A stretch of 64,000 nt of DNA from Nocardioides sp. NBC_00368 (GTDB lineage Bacteria > Actinomycetota > Actinomycetes > Propionibacteriales > Nocardioidaceae), in NCBI RefSeq assembly GCF_036090055.1, contig NZ_CP107970.1:2730501-2794500 (forward strand). Reading direction: 5' to 3'. The position numbers and the translations under genes were made by a program. This document shows positions 8,019-16,576 of the stretch, piece after piece. Numbering within the stretch: position 1 is the stretch's first letter; each line of letters opens with the position of its first letter. The notes under the pieces are model-generated. The model made no database searches. It was not told where the DNA came from and saw nothing but the letters and a program-made list of their open reading frames with translations.

Positions 8019-9980
8019 TCAGATGACTGAGGTTCCGTAGGCCCAGGTCAACCAGATCGCGAGGATTACCAGCGTGAGGTGCACCACGATCGCCGCCCCG
8101 GAGCCCTCGAGGAACGCTCCGCCCCGGTCTCCTCGGCCGCCTTCGACCGACCTGTCGTAGGCGTCGTCGTAGCGATCGTCGTAGCCTTCGTCATAGCCGC
8201 GGTCGTACGCATCGTCGTAGTCGTAGCCCGGGGCGTAGGCCCGGTCATGAGCCTGGTCGTAAGCCTGGTCGTAGCCCTGCTCGTATCCGGCGTAGGCCGG
8301 GTCGTCGTAGTCCGGGTTCTGCCGCCGACGCTGGCGTCCCTGAGGCGCACGCGGAGCCTGGGACTCGGCCCGGTCCTGGGGACCGTAGGAGTCGAAGGAG
8401 TAGGGATCGTACGCCTCGGGCTCCTGCGCCACTCGTCGACCCGACCGACGGCTCGACGGCGGTGCGGGTGCCGGCTCGGGCTGGGATTCGGGCTGAGGGG
8501 CCGGGCGTGGCGCCGGGCGTGGCGCTGGCCGCGGCGCGCGAGGCGGGGCGGGCTGTTCCTGACCCGGCTGCGGCTGGCCCGGGTAGCCCGAGTAGCTGCT
8601 GTCACGCCGGTATCGGCGGTCAGCGAACTCGTCGTGGCTGTCGTTGCGCCGGTCGTCGTAGCGGTTGTCGTAGCCACGCGAGCGTCGCTGCGGCGGCTCC
8701 TGTCGGCGACCCCACGGATCCTGGCCGCCCTGGCCACGACCCGGCGCACCCTGCCCCGGCTGGGGCTGCTGCTCGGGTGGCGGCGGCTGGGGTGCCTGGT
8801 GCTGAGGCGTCGGGTGCTGGGGCGTCGGGCGCTGAGGCGTCGGGTGCTGAGGCGTCGGGTGCTGAGGCGTCGGGCGCTGAGGCGTCGGGCGCTGGGGCGC
8901 CGGTCGCTGGGGCGCTGACCGCTGGGGCGCCGGGCGCGGTGAGGCGGGTCGCTCGCGCACCGGCTGCTCGGGTGCCGGGCGCTCCTGCGCGGGACGCTCC
9001 GGTGCCGGACGCTCCTGTGCGGGGCGAGGCGGCGTGGGCCATTCCTGTCGAGACCGCTCCTGCCGGGACCGCGCGGGCGCTTCCGGCGCGGGCGGTTGAG
9101 GTGCCGGCGGGCGCTGGGCGGACCGATGTGGGGCGGACCGCTGCGGCGCGGGCGGGGGCTGAGGGGTCGACGGCTGCTGGGGCCCGGGCTGGGGCGCGGG
9201 GGGCGGCGCCTGGCGCCCTGCGACGCGGCGGCCGATCTGCCCGTCCCGCGTCGGCGCGGGTGCCGGAGCCGGAGCTGGGGAAGGAGCCGGTGCGGGGGCC
9301 GGAGCAGGCGGCGGCGCGGGCGAAGCGTCACGCTCGATCGGAGCCATCACGGCGGTCTCGTCGACGCCGGACGCCGCCCGCCGGGGCTCGGGCCGGCGTT
9401 CGGCCGGGCGTCCCGGCTGAGTGCCGGGCTGGGCAGCCGCTTGCGCTATCGGCTGCGCAACGGGTGGGACCCCGGGCCGGGCCACCGGCTGCTGGACCGG
9501 CTGCTGGACGGGCTGCTGAGCAGAGGCCTGGGCAGACCGCCGCGGGTCGGCATAGCCGGAACGGTCGTCGTAGTCGGCGTAGCGGTCGTATCCGGCATCG
9601 GCATAGCCGGACTCGTCGTAGCCGTAACCGTCCTCGGCTGCGTACTCCTCGTCGTAGTCGTCATAGCCGTAGTCGTCGTCGGCGACGCCGGCGCGCTGCT
9701 CCTTGAGTCGCCGGGCGAGCAGGTAGAGACCAGCGATCGCGGCCAGCCAGATGCCGAAGAGCCCGATCACGCCCGGGACGTCGCCGCCGAGGAAGAACGA
9801 CGACGGCGAGGCGAGAAAGAGGACCCAGACCAGCAGGCCGGCTACACCGGCGTACAGGTGGATCCTGGACGGCAGTCCCGCCCGTTGCGGCTGCAGAAGA
9901 TGGGGCTTGAGATAGGTGAGCGCGACGATCACCGCGACCAGGGCGGTCACGGCGTAGACGAGTACGGCAGCGAAGCTCAC
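8019..9980 (-). CDS. Proline/glutamine-rich membrane protein with Tyr/Asp-rich repeats
   Basis: A 653-residue protein of unknown function. Three hydrophobic helices occupy residues 1-92 (ending LLARRLKEQRAG). A Tyr/Asp/Gly-rich block follows (about 98-145), then a long low-complexity region rich in Pro, Gln, Arg and Ala (about 150-500). That region includes a tandem PQRPTPQHPTPQ array encoded by 15-base repeats. A second Tyr/Asp-rich block (YDDAYDRGYDEGYDD) precedes a final hydrophobic helix (AAIVVHLTLVILAIWLTWAYG). The layout suggests a membrane protein with a large disordered domain, possibly a cell-envelope or septal scaffold given the DivIVA-like neighbour. The opposite strand also has long open frames, an artefact of GC-rich repeats. 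Confidence 0.8.
   Translation of the reverse strand: MSFAAVLVYAVTALVAVIVALTYLKPHLLQPQRAGLPSRIHLYAGVAGLLVWVLFLASPSSFFLGGDVPGVIGLFGIWLAAIAGLYLLARRLKEQRAGVADDDYGYDDYDEEYAAEDGYGYDESGYADAGYDRYADYDDRSGYADPRRSAQASAQQPVQQPVQQPVARPGVPPVAQPIAQAAAQPGTQPGRPAERRPEPRRAASGVDETAVMAPIERDASPAPPPAPAPAPAPSPAPAPAPAPTRDGQIGRRVAGRQAPPPAPQPGPQQPSTPQPPPAPQRSAPHRSAQRPPAPQPPAPEAPARSRQERSRQEWPTPPRPAQERPAPERPAQERPAPEQPVRERPASPRPAPQRSAPQRPAPQRPTPQRPTPQHPTPQHPTPQRPTPQHPTPQHQAPQPPPPEQQPQPGQGAPGRGQGGQDPWGRRQEPPQRRSRGYDNRYDDRRNDSHDEFADRRYRRDSSYSGYPGQPQPGQEQPAPPRAPRPAPRPAPRPAPQPESQPEPAPAPPSSRRSGRRVAQEPEAYDPYSFDSYGPQDRAESQAPRAPQGRQRRRQNPDYDDPAYAGYEQGYDQAYDQAHDRAYAPGYDYDDAYDRGYDEGYDDRYDDAYDRSVEGGRGDRGGAFLEGSGAAIVVHLTLVILAIWLTWAYGTSVI
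8791..8945. repeat. Coding minisatellite of 15-bp units
   Basis: About nine head-to-tail copies of a degenerate CTGAGGCGTCGGGTG unit encode the PQ(R/H)PT repeats of the membrane protein on the minus strand. The unit length is a multiple of three, so copy-number change would not break the frame. Confidence 0.8.
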
Positions 9981-9995
9981 GGCAGCGATTCTGTC

Positions 9996-10346
9996 CTAGA
10001 CGTCGGGCGAGCCCGAATCGGGCTCGGGCGTGTGTGATGTGAGCCCCCCGACTCCGATCCCCCCACCGGCATCCCCGGCAGCGGTCGACTCACGCCATTC
10101 TGCCTCCTCGGCAAGGCGGGCGATCAGAGCGTCCACCTCGTCCATCCGGTAGCCGCGGAAGGCCACCGAGAAACGTACGCGACGCAGGTCTGCACCCTCC
10201 ATGAGGCGGTCGCGGGGCACCAGCGCGTCGGGCCGGTCGCCGTACTCCTCCCCCATCGGCGCACCTGAGCCGGCGGCAACGAGGGCGACCCCTCCGAGAA
10301 CCAGCACGATGAGTGCCGCGAAGATCCAGCCCATCGCCTCAGTCAC
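9996..10346 (-). CDS. Small membrane protein with DivIVA-type motif (Rv1209-like)
   Basis: A 116-residue protein from GTG 10346, preceded by GAAGG. It has one N-terminal transmembrane helix (GWIFAALIVLVLGGVALVA), then the short DivIVA-type motif VRFSVAFRGYRMDEVDALIARL near residues 58-79. Proteins of this type are thought to localise at the cell membrane or poles through the DivIVA-like segment. The start overlaps the end of the LOG gene by eight bases, so the two are translationally coupled. In M. tuberculosis a comparable small protein lies in the same neighbourhood. An in-frame ATG at 10334 is an alternative start. Confidence 0.82.
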   Translation of the reverse strand: MTEAMGWIFAALIVLVLGGVALVAAGSGAPMGEEYGDRPDALVPRDRLMEGADLRRVRFSVAFRGYRMDEVDALIARLAEEAEWRESTAAGDAGGGIGVGGLTSHTPEPDSGSPDV

Positions 10347-11058
10347 GCGCCTTCAGCATCAGCTCGACCGCCTCGTCCACGTCGTCGGTGAGCGTGATCA
10401 TGTCGAGGTCGGTCTGCTTGATCCGGCCGTCGGAGAGCATCGTCTCGCGCATCCAGTCGAGCAGGCCCTCCCAGTGCTTCACACCCATCAGCACGATCGG
10501 GAACTGGGTGATCTTCTGGGTCTGGGAGAGCGTCATCGCCTCGAAGAGCTCGTCCATGGTGCCGAGGCCACCGGGCATCACGATGTATCCCTGGGAGTAC
10601 TTGACGAACATCATCTTCCGCACGAAGAAGTAGCGGAAGTTGAGTCCGAAGCTGACGTAGTCGTTGAGCCGGGCCTCGAACGGCAGCTCGATGCCGAGCC
10701 CGATCGACTCGCCACCGGCCTCGAGGGCGCCCTTGTTGGCCGCCTCCATCGTGCCCGGGCCACCGCCGGTGATCACCACGAAGCCGGCCTCGGCCAGGCC
10801 GCGACCGACCGCCTCGGCCTGGGCGTAGGTCGGATGGTCGGCTGGGGTACGCGCGGACCCGAAGACCGAGATGGCCGGGCCGATCTCGGAGAGGTCGTTG
10901 AACCCCTCGACGAACTCGGCCTGGATCTTCATGACCCGCCAGGGGTCGGTGTGGACCCAGTCGCCGTGGCCGGAGCTGTCCAGCAGTCGCTGGTCGGTGG
11001 TGCTGCCGGCCGGACGCCCCTTGGTGGGGCGCGGGCCGGAGCCGCTGCGTCGGGTCAT
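10339..11058 (-). CDS. LOG family nucleotide 5'-monophosphate phosphoribohydrolase
   Basis: A 239-residue Rossmann-like protein starting at ATG 11058, which overlaps the dapE stop (ATGA). It carries the hallmark GGGPGTMEAANKGALEAGG segment and MPGGLGTMDELFE (the PGGxGTxxE motif) of LOG/lysine-decarboxylase-like proteins. Characterised relatives release adenine or cytokinin bases from nucleoside monophosphates. The M. tuberculosis homologue Rv1205 has such activity, as I recall. The old name lysine decarboxylase is not supported. Coupling to dapE and the DivIVA-like gene indicates one operon, though no metabolic link is evident. Confidence 0.9.
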   Translation of the reverse strand: MTRRSGSGPRPTKGRPAGSTTDQRLLDSSGHGDWVHTDPWRVMKIQAEFVEGFNDLSEIGPAISVFGSARTPADHPTYAQAEAVGRGLAEAGFVVITGGGPGTMEAANKGALEAGGESIGLGIELPFEARLNDYVSFGLNFRYFFVRKMMFVKYSQGYIVMPGGLGTMDELFEAMTLSQTQKITQFPIVLMGVKHWEGLLDWMRETMLSDGRIKQTDLDMITLTDDVDEAVELMLKARD

Positions 11059-12122
11059 GCGGTCAACCAATCACGAAGGGCCAGCTCGCACGTGGTGATC
11101 TCGGAGATCCGCACGTGCTCGTCGGCTTTGTGGGCGAACATCGGGTCACCTGGACCATAGTTGACCGCCGGTATGCCGAGTACCGTGAACCGCGCCACAT
11201 CGGTCCAGCCGAACTTCGGCCCCACCTCGCCACCGACCGCCTCGACGAAGGCCTTGGCCGCCGGCCGGTCCAGACCCGGGAGCGCCCCGGGCGCGGAGTC
11301 GGTCAGGGTGACCTCGTAGCCCTCGAAGAAGCTCTGCACGAAGGCGAGCGCCTCCTCCTCGGAGCGGTCCGGGGCGAAGCGGTAGTTGACCGTGACGACG
11401 CACTCGTCGGGGATCACGTTGCCCGCCACTCCCCCGGAGACGAAGACCGCGTTGAGGCCTTCGTGATACTCGAGCCCGTCGATGACCGGCTTGCGCGGGA
11501 CGTACGCCTCCAATCGGCGCAGCACCTCGCCGGCCTTGTGGATCGCGTTGACACCGCGCCAGGAGCGGGCGCTGTGGGAGCGCTCGCCGGTGGTGCGCAC
11601 CTCGACCCGAAGGGTGCCCTGGCAGCCGGCCTCGACACCGGCGTTGGAGGGCTCCATCAGGATCGCGAAGTCACCCGCGAGGAGGTCGGGCTCGCTGGCT
11701 GCGAGCTTGCCGAGGCCGTTGTGGACGGCCTCGATCTCCTCGGCGTCGTAGAAGACGTACGTCACGTCGCGGTTGGGCGCGTCCAGGGTCGCGGCCAGCT
11801 TGAGGATGACCGCGTCACCGGACTTCATGTCGCAGGCCCCGAGGCCGTGCAGGATGCCGGTGGCCTCGTCGAGGCGGCTCGGGAAGTTGCCGTTGACCGG
11901 CACGGTGTCGAGGTGGCCCGCGATGACCACACGCTCGGGAAGACCGAGGTCGGTGCGCGCCACGATCGAGTTGCCCCGCCGCTCGACGACGAGGTGGTCG
12001 TACGCGGCCAGTGCCTGCTCCACGGCGTCGGCCAGCTCGAGCTCGTCGAGACTCACCGAGTTGATGTCCATCAGCTGCCGGGTCAGCGTCACCACGTCGG
12101 TGGTCAAGTCGAGCGTCGCCAT
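11055..12122 (-). CDS. dapE: Succinyl-diaminopimelate desuccinylase
   Basis: A 355-residue M20-family metallopeptidase from ATG 12122. Visible metal-site motifs are VVIAGHLDTVPVNGN (His and Asp around residues 74-76), GACDMKSGDAV, and the YDAEEIE pair of glutamates near 135. A dimerisation domain lies in the middle. It removes succinate from N-succinyl-LL-2,6-diaminopimelate in lysine and peptidoglycan precursor synthesis. The partner genes dapD (25.4 kb) and dapC (28.4 kb) are also in this window. A TTG at 12134 is a possible but weaker start. Confidence 0.93.
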   Translation of the reverse strand: MATLDLTTDVVTLTRQLMDINSVSLDELELADAVEQALAAYDHLVVERRGNSIVARTDLGLPERVVIAGHLDTVPVNGNFPSRLDEATGILHGLGACDMKSGDAVILKLAATLDAPNRDVTYVFYDAEEIEAVHNGLGKLAASEPDLLAGDFAILMEPSNAGVEAGCQGTLRVEVRTTGERSHSARSWRGVNAIHKAGEVLRRLEAYVPRKPVIDGLEYHEGLNAVFVSGGVAGNVIPDECVVTVNYRFAPDRSEEEALAFVQSFFEGYEVTLTDSAPGALPGLDRPAAKAFVEAVGGEVGPKFGWTDVARFTVLGIPAVNYGPGDPMFAHKADEHVRISEITTCELALRDWLTA

Positions 12123-12130
12123 GGCACTAG

Positions 12131-12913
12131 TCAATCAGGGGACCGTTCGCCGACGTGCGCGAGCACCCCGTCGATGATCCGGGCCAGTCCGTAGTCGAGC
12201 TCACGCGCGGGGTCGGTGGCGGCCTGGTAGGCCTCACCGGCAGCGGTGCCGACCCGGTTGGCCAGCGGATAGTGGCTGCCCGCCATGACCTCGGTCAACG
12301 TGTCGTAGTTGGCGGCCCACCACTGCGACTCGGTCATCCCGGTGACCTGCTCGGCGCGGCGCTTCATCAGCTCGCTGCGGGCGATGTTGCCGGCGAACCC
12401 GATCAGCACGGCGACCGTCTGGTCCATCTCCAGATCGGTCAGCCCCAGGCCGTCGACAGCGCGCAGCTGCCACTCGTAGCGGTCGCTCATGTTCGGCCCC
12501 AACCAGGGGCGTACGTCCTGCACCTCGAGCAGCCACGGGTGGGCCCGCAGCTCGTCGTGCGCAAGGTTGGCGACCAGCTCGAGGCGCTTGCGCGGGTCGT
12601 CGGGCAGCTCCGGCAGCGCGGTCCGGCCGGTCACCTGGTCGGCCATGAGCACCAGCAGCGCGTCGCGGTTCGGGACGTAGGAGTAGAGGGTCATCGCGCC
12701 CAGACCGAAGCGCTGGGCGATCGCGCGCATCGTCACGGCGGCCAGACCCTCGGCGTCGGCCAGCTCGATCGCGGCGTCGACGACCTCGTCGACGCTCACC
12801 TTCTGCTTCGGCCCCCGCTTCGCCCTCGGCTCCTCGAGCGCCCCGGTCCGATGGCGCCAGAGCAGCCGTAGGGACGGGTCTGACTGGTCTTTCTGCTCCG
12901 GCACGTGGCTCAT
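12131..12913 (-). CDS. TetR-family transcriptional regulator of the adjacent transporter operon
   Basis: A 260-residue protein from ATG 12913, with GAGG seven bases upstream. An N-terminal arginine-rich tail leads to a TetR helix-turn-helix (about 48-95: VDEVVDAAIELADAEGLAAV, then MRAIAQRFGLGAMTLYSYVPNRDAL). A TetR_C-type ligand domain with several amphipathic helices follows. It diverges from an oxidoreductase-ABC exporter operon. The gap holds two copies of the palindrome TTCGTAC-N3-GTACGAA, which are its likely operators. It probably represses both directions until an inducer, perhaps a toxic compound, binds. Confidence 0.9.
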   Translation of the reverse strand: MSHVPEQKDQSDPSLRLLWRHRTGALEEPRAKRGPKQKVSVDEVVDAAIELADAEGLAAVTMRAIAQRFGLGAMTLYSYVPNRDALLVLMADQVTGRTALPELPDDPRKRLELVANLAHDELRAHPWLLEVQDVRPWLGPNMSDRYEWQLRAVDGLGLTDLEMDQTVAVLIGFAGNIARSELMKRRAEQVTGMTESQWWAANYDTLTEVMAGSHYPLANRVGTAAGEAYQAATDPARELDYGLARIIDGVLAHVGERSPD

Positions 12914-12934
12914 CGTAACCTCATCCGAAAAAAT

Positions 12935-12997
12935 TTCGTACGCCGTACGGAACAAATGCTACAGTCTCTCCGTTGTCATCTTCGTACAGCGTACGAA
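12935..12997. promoter_or_regulatory. Two TetR operators in the divergent promoter
   Basis: Box 1 (12935-12951) reads TTCGTAC-GCC-GTACGGA and box 2 (12981-12997) reads TTCGTAC-AGC-GTACGAA, both 7-3-7 inverted repeats with centres 46 bases apart. Box 1 precedes the TetR gene and box 2 ends just before the GGAGG of the oxidoreductase gene, so one regulator could control both. Confidence 0.85.
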
Positions 12998-13012
12998 ATT
13001 GGAGGAACCTGC

Positions 13013-13468
13013 ATGCCGAACGAAGCGAAACCGGTGCCGCCGCGCTGGCTCAAGCCGATGAACAAGGTGTTCATGACCCTGTCGAGGACCGGGCTCGGGA
13101 TGAAGGAGCTGCCCGTGCTCACCGTGCCGGGCCGCACCAGCGGCAAGCCCCGCAGCACCCCGCTCTCGGTGCTGGACCTGGACGGGCGCCGCTACCTGCT
13201 CGAGGGCTTCCCGGGCGCCGACTGGGCCCGCAACGTACGGGCCGCGTCCGGGCGCGGCACCCTCCGGATCGGCAGGAGCACCGAGGACGTGCGCCTTGTC
13301 GAGGTCGAGGGGGACGAGGCATTGACCGTGCTCCGGCTGTGGCCGGAGCGGATGACGGACGGAGCGAAGATCATGCTGGACGCCGGGGTGGTCACCGCGG
13401 TGACGCCGGAGGCCTTCGAGGCCGTCGCCGGACGCTGTGGCGTGTTCCGGATCGAGGTGGGCCGATGA
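13013..13468 (+). CDS. Nitroreductase/deazaflavin-dependent oxidoreductase (Ddn-like, DUF385)
   Basis: A 151-residue protein starting at ATG 13013, with GGAGG seven bases before. It has the split beta-barrel features of the F420H2-dependent family: VLTVPGRTSGKPRSTPLSVL, then RRYLLEGFPGADWARNVRAASG and an acidic C-terminal segment. Relatives use reduced F420 to reduce quinones or nitro compounds. It is first in an operon controlled by the divergent TetR gene and overlaps the ABC ATPase start by four bases, which suggests detoxification by reduction plus export. The substrate is unknown. Confidence 0.87.
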   Translation: MPNEAKPVPPRWLKPMNKVFMTLSRTGLGMKELPVLTVPGRTSGKPRSTPLSVLDLDGRRYLLEGFPGADWARNVRAASGRGTLRIGRSTEDVRLVEVEGDEALTVLRLWPERMTDGAKIMLDAGVVTAVTPEAFEAVAGRCGVFRIEVGR

Positions 13469-14409
13469 CGTCGACTCCCCTCTCCGCGCGCAAGGTGCGC
13501 AAGCGCTACCGCGACACCCAGGCGCTCGACGGCCTCGATCTGGAGGTCACCGCCGGCACCGTGCACGCCCTGCTGGGGCCGAACGGTGCCGGCAAGTCCA
13601 CCGCGGTGAACGTCTTCGCGACGCTCACCCGGCCCGACGCCGGCGAGGTGCGCGTCGGCGGCCACGACGCCGTACGCCACCCAGCCCGGGTCCGCTCCAC
13701 GATCGGTCTGGTCGGACAGAGCGCCGCCCTGGACGAGGCCCTCCACGGCCGGGAGAACCTGGTCATGTTCGGCCGGCTGCACGGCCTCTCGAAGCCGTCG
13801 GCCGTACGCCGCGCCGACCAGCTCCTCGACGCCTTCGGCCTCACCGAGGCCGGCGACCGGAAGGTCTCGGGCTACTCCGGCGGGATGCGGCGACGCCTCG
13901 ACATCGCGGCCGGCCTGGTCACCCGCCCGCAGATCCTCTTCCTCGACGAGCCGACCACCGGGCTGGACCCGCGCGCCCGCCACGAGGTCTGGGAGATGGT
14001 GCGGCAGGTGGTCGCCGACGGGACGACGGTGCTGCTGACCACGCAGTACCTCGACGAGGCCGACCAGCTGGCCGACATGGTCACCGTGCTCGGCGCCGGC
14101 CGGGTGATCGCCGAGGGCACGCCGTCGGCGCTGAAGAGCGACCTGGGCGGCGACCGGGTGATCATCACCGCGACCGGGCCGGACCACCTCGCCCGGATGG
14201 CCGGCGTCCTCGGCTCCGCTGCCGGTGTCGATCCCGACCGGCTCGAGGTCACCGTCGAGGCCGGCGCGGCCGGCGGCGGTGCCGCGGTCGTCGAGGTCGT
14301 ACGCAGCCTCGACTCCGCCGGCGTCACCGTCGACGACGTGCTGCTGCGCCGGCCGACCCTCGACGAGGTGTTCCTCCATCTGACCGCCCCCGAAGGAGTC
14401 TCCCGATGA
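13465..14409 (+). CDS. ABC exporter ATP-binding subunit (DrrA-like)
   Basis: A 314-residue protein whose ATG overlaps the previous stop (ATGA). Walker A is GPNGAGKS (about 40), the Q loop lies in GLVGQSAALDE, the signature is YSGGMRRRLDIA, and Walker B is ILFLDEPTTGLDP. The H-loop position carries Gln in LLTTQYLDEADQ, as in DrrA-type daunorubicin-resistance ATPases. The C-terminal 80 residues form the DrrA regulatory tail. With the next gene it would form a 2+2 drug or lipid exporter. Regulation is inferred to be by the TetR gene at 12131. Confidence 0.93.
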   Translation: MTSTPLSARKVRKRYRDTQALDGLDLEVTAGTVHALLGPNGAGKSTAVNVFATLTRPDAGEVRVGGHDAVRHPARVRSTIGLVGQSAALDEALHGRENLVMFGRLHGLSKPSAVRRADQLLDAFGLTEAGDRKVSGYSGGMRRRLDIAAGLVTRPQILFLDEPTTGLDPRARHEVWEMVRQVVADGTTVLLTTQYLDEADQLADMVTVLGAGRVIAEGTPSALKSDLGGDRVIITATGPDHLARMAGVLGSAAGVDPDRLEVTVEAGAAGGGAAVVEVVRSLDSAGVTVDDVLLRRPTLDEVFLHLTAPEGVSR

Positions 14410-15206
14410 CTGCACTCACCACCACCCTGCGACAGACCGCGACACAGACCTGGGTGATCACCCTGCGCGACCTCAAGCACTGGCAGCGCGAGCCGTGGGG
14501 ACCGGTGTTCGGCATCCTGTTCGCGATCATGATGCTGCTGATCTTCGGCTACCTGTTCGGCGGCGCGATCGAGATGCCGGGCGGCGGGGCGTACCTGCCC
14601 TATCTGCTTCCCGGCGTGCTCGCGCTGACGATGATGTTCGGCATCGACGGCACCATGGCCGTGGTCACCGAGGACACCAAGCGGGGGGTCACCAACAGGT
14701 TCCGGTCGCTGCCGATGAGCGGTCTCGCGGTGCCGCTGGGACGGGCGGTCGCCGACCTGGGCAACTCGGCGGTCCAGCTGGGCGTCCTGATGCTCGGCGG
14801 GCTGCTGATCGGGTGGCGGATCGAGGGCTCGTTGCTGGAGGCGGCGGCTGCTGTCGGACTCCTCCTGTGGCTGCGGCTGGCGATGCTGTGGCTGGGCATC
14901 TTCCTCGGTCTGACGCTGCGGATGGAGGGTGCGCTGACGATGGTGCAGGTGCTGGTGTGGCCGCTGGGGTTCTGCTCGAGCCTGTTCGTCTCACCCGAGA
15001 CGATGCCCGGCTGGCTCGGCTTCCTGGCCGCCTGGAATCCGGTCTCCGCGACCGCCACCGCCTGCCGCGACCTCTTCGGCAACCCGACCGGGATCACCTC
15101 CGGCCTGCTCGCCGACCACGCGGTGCTGCTCGCACTGGCATCGCCGGCGATCCTGCTGGCGATCTTCGTCCCGCTGTCCAGCCGCGCCTTCCGGCGTCTC
15201 GGCTGA
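14406..15206 (+). CDS. ABC exporter permease (DrrB-like, ABC-2 family)
   Basis: A 266-residue membrane protein that starts four bases before the ATPase stop. It has six hydrophobic helices and the ABC-2 signature region around VLVWPLGFCSSLFVSPETMPGW followed by the AAWNPVS stretch, as in daunorubicin-type permeases. It is the last gene of the TetR-controlled operon. A short GGTTC-CCA-GAAC hairpin followed by seven T residues lies just downstream. Confidence 0.92.
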   Translation: MTALTTTLRQTATQTWVITLRDLKHWQREPWGPVFGILFAIMMLLIFGYLFGGAIEMPGGGAYLPYLLPGVLALTMMFGIDGTMAVVTEDTKRGVTNRFRSLPMSGLAVPLGRAVADLGNSAVQLGVLMLGGLLIGWRIEGSLLEAAAAVGLLLWLRLAMLWLGIFLGLTLRMEGALTMVQVLVWPLGFCSSLFVSPETMPGWLGFLAAWNPVSATATACRDLFGNPTGITSGLLADHAVLLALASPAILLAIFVPLSSRAFRRLG

Positions 15207-15218
15207 CAACGGTTCCCA

Positions 15219-15239
15219 GAACTTTTTTTCCGGGGATCT
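15219..15239 (+). terminator. Weak candidate terminator after the exporter operon
   Basis: A short GTTC/GAAC stem with a three-base loop is followed by TTTTTTT at 15233-15239. The T run is unusual in this GC-rich sequence, but the stem is short, so termination is only a possibility. Confidence 0.35.
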
Positions 15240-15335
15240 GTCGGATCGGCGTCGAGGCGTTCGTGGAGTGGGTGAGAGGCGGCCGAACGGACCGCGACAC
15301 GCAACCACGAGAACCACGAGACGAGAGGCACCATC

Positions 15336-15803
15336 ATGAGCACCAGCACCTACACCGAGACCACGACCACCACCCGCCAGTTCGCCGGACGGATGCCGGT
15401 CTGGCTCGTCAGCACCGCCGCCGTCCTCGCCGGCGCCGTGATCACCGGTGTCTACGAGTTCGCCGCCCGCGCGGTCGGGGTGCCGTTCAACGTCGCGCTC
15501 CCCGGTACCGGGGTCGAGCCCGCCGCAATCCCCGCGACCGGGCTCGCCTGGGCCGTCGCCGAGCTCGGCCTGATCGGCATCATCATCGCCGTCTGCCTCA
15601 CCCGCTGGGCCAAGCGCCCGCGCTCGACCTGGAAGCGCACCGCCTGGACCCTGACCGCGCTCTCGCTGGTACCCAGCCTGGTCGCCGTCACCGACTCCTA
15701 CGCGACCAACATCATGCTGGTGATCTCCCACCTCGTCGCCGCCGCGGTGATCGTCCCGACCGTCGCCGCCCGGCTGGCGGAGCGGAACCCGCGCCGCGCC
15801 TGA
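15336..15803 (+). CDS. Four-helix membrane protein, DUF6069-like
   Basis: A 155-residue protein from ATG 15336, with GAGAGG upstream. After a Thr-rich N-terminus it has four hydrophobic helices (about 21-45, 68-88, 103-120 and 126-147), with a positively charged loop WAKRPRSTWKR between the second and third. The pattern fits DUF6069 proteins common in Streptomyces and relatives; no enzymatic motif is seen. It stands alone, 130 bp after the exporter operon. The function is unknown. Confidence 0.75.
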   Translation: MSTSTYTETTTTTRQFAGRMPVWLVSTAAVLAGAVITGVYEFAARAVGVPFNVALPGTGVEPAAIPATGLAWAVAELGLIGIIIAVCLTRWAKRPRSTWKRTAWTLTALSLVPSLVAVTDSYATNIMLVISHLVAAAVIVPTVAARLAERNPRRA

Positions 15804-15817
15804 GGCCTGGCACACCG

Positions 15818-16498
15818 TCAGCCCGGTGGCCGGCGAGCGATGATCAGCTCGCCGACACCGGGCATCGGCGACGTCTCGACCGTGAACCCGGCGGCCGCGA
15901 GGTCGGCGAGCAGCGCCGGCCGCGGATGGGTCCGGTAGTACATGACGAACGTCGGTCGCCACACCGCGTTGCGTACCCGCATCGCCAGGTCGAACCCGGT
16001 CAGCAGCCAGTAGGCCGGGTGCGTCGGCTTCGGCGCCCGAGCAGTCGGCAGCGCGAACACCCCGCCCGGTCGCAGCGCCCGGTAGATGCCCTCGAAGAGC
16101 GGCCCGCGCTCCTCCGGCAGGAAGTGCCCCAGCGCGCCGAAGCTCACCACCAGGTCGTACGCAGCCTCGAACGGCAGCGCGCGAGCATCCGCCCGCACCA
16201 GGTCGGCCTCGGGGTGGGCGGCTCTGGCCTGTGCGAGCATCCCGGCGCTGAAGTCGACCCCGGTCGGTGGCTCCGTGGTCGCCTCCTCGAGCAGCTCCAG
16301 ACCGACGCCGGTGCCGGTGCACACGTCGAGACCCCGCTCGAACGGCCCGTGCTCCCGCAGCGCGGTGATCGTGGCCGCCAGCATCCAGTCCGGCGTGCGG
16401 AACGGGGTCGCGTCGAACTTCGGTGCCAGCAGGTCGTAGCCGCGCTCCACCGACGACAGCGCCTGGACGGCGAGCTCCCTCAGGGTGGGTCCGTTCAT
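15818..16498 (-). CDS. Class I SAM-dependent methyltransferase
   Basis: A 226-residue protein read from ATG 16498 (an in-frame ATG at 16543 would add 15 residues). Motif I is DVCTGTGVGLELLEEAT; then come GVDFSAGMLAQARAAHPEADLV, the motif II/III region YDLVVSFGALGHF, and the later RALRPGGVFALPTA. The C-terminal segment carries PRPALLADLAAAGF, typical of UbiE-like enzymes. Substrate unknown. It converges on the DUF6069-like gene with only 14 bp between stops. Confidence 0.85.
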   Translation of the reverse strand: MNGPTLRELAVQALSSVERGYDLLAPKFDATPFRTPDWMLAATITALREHGPFERGLDVCTGTGVGLELLEEATTEPPTGVDFSAGMLAQARAAHPEADLVRADARALPFEAAYDLVVSFGALGHFLPEERGPLFEGIYRALRPGGVFALPTARAPKPTHPAYWLLTGFDLAMRVRNAVWRPTFVMYYRTHPRPALLADLAAAGFTVETSPMPGVGELIIARRPPG

Positions 16499-16576
16499 GA
16501 TCTGACCGTAGCGTCGGCGGGCCAGCTGAGTATGCGAACTCATGCGGACGCGAGGCCGAAGAGCAACGCTGAGGGC

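Noticed and set aside
10339..11058. Lysine decarboxylase as the function of the LOG gene
   Set aside because: The PGGxGTxxE motif defines LOG-type phosphoribohydrolases; there is no PLP-binding site.
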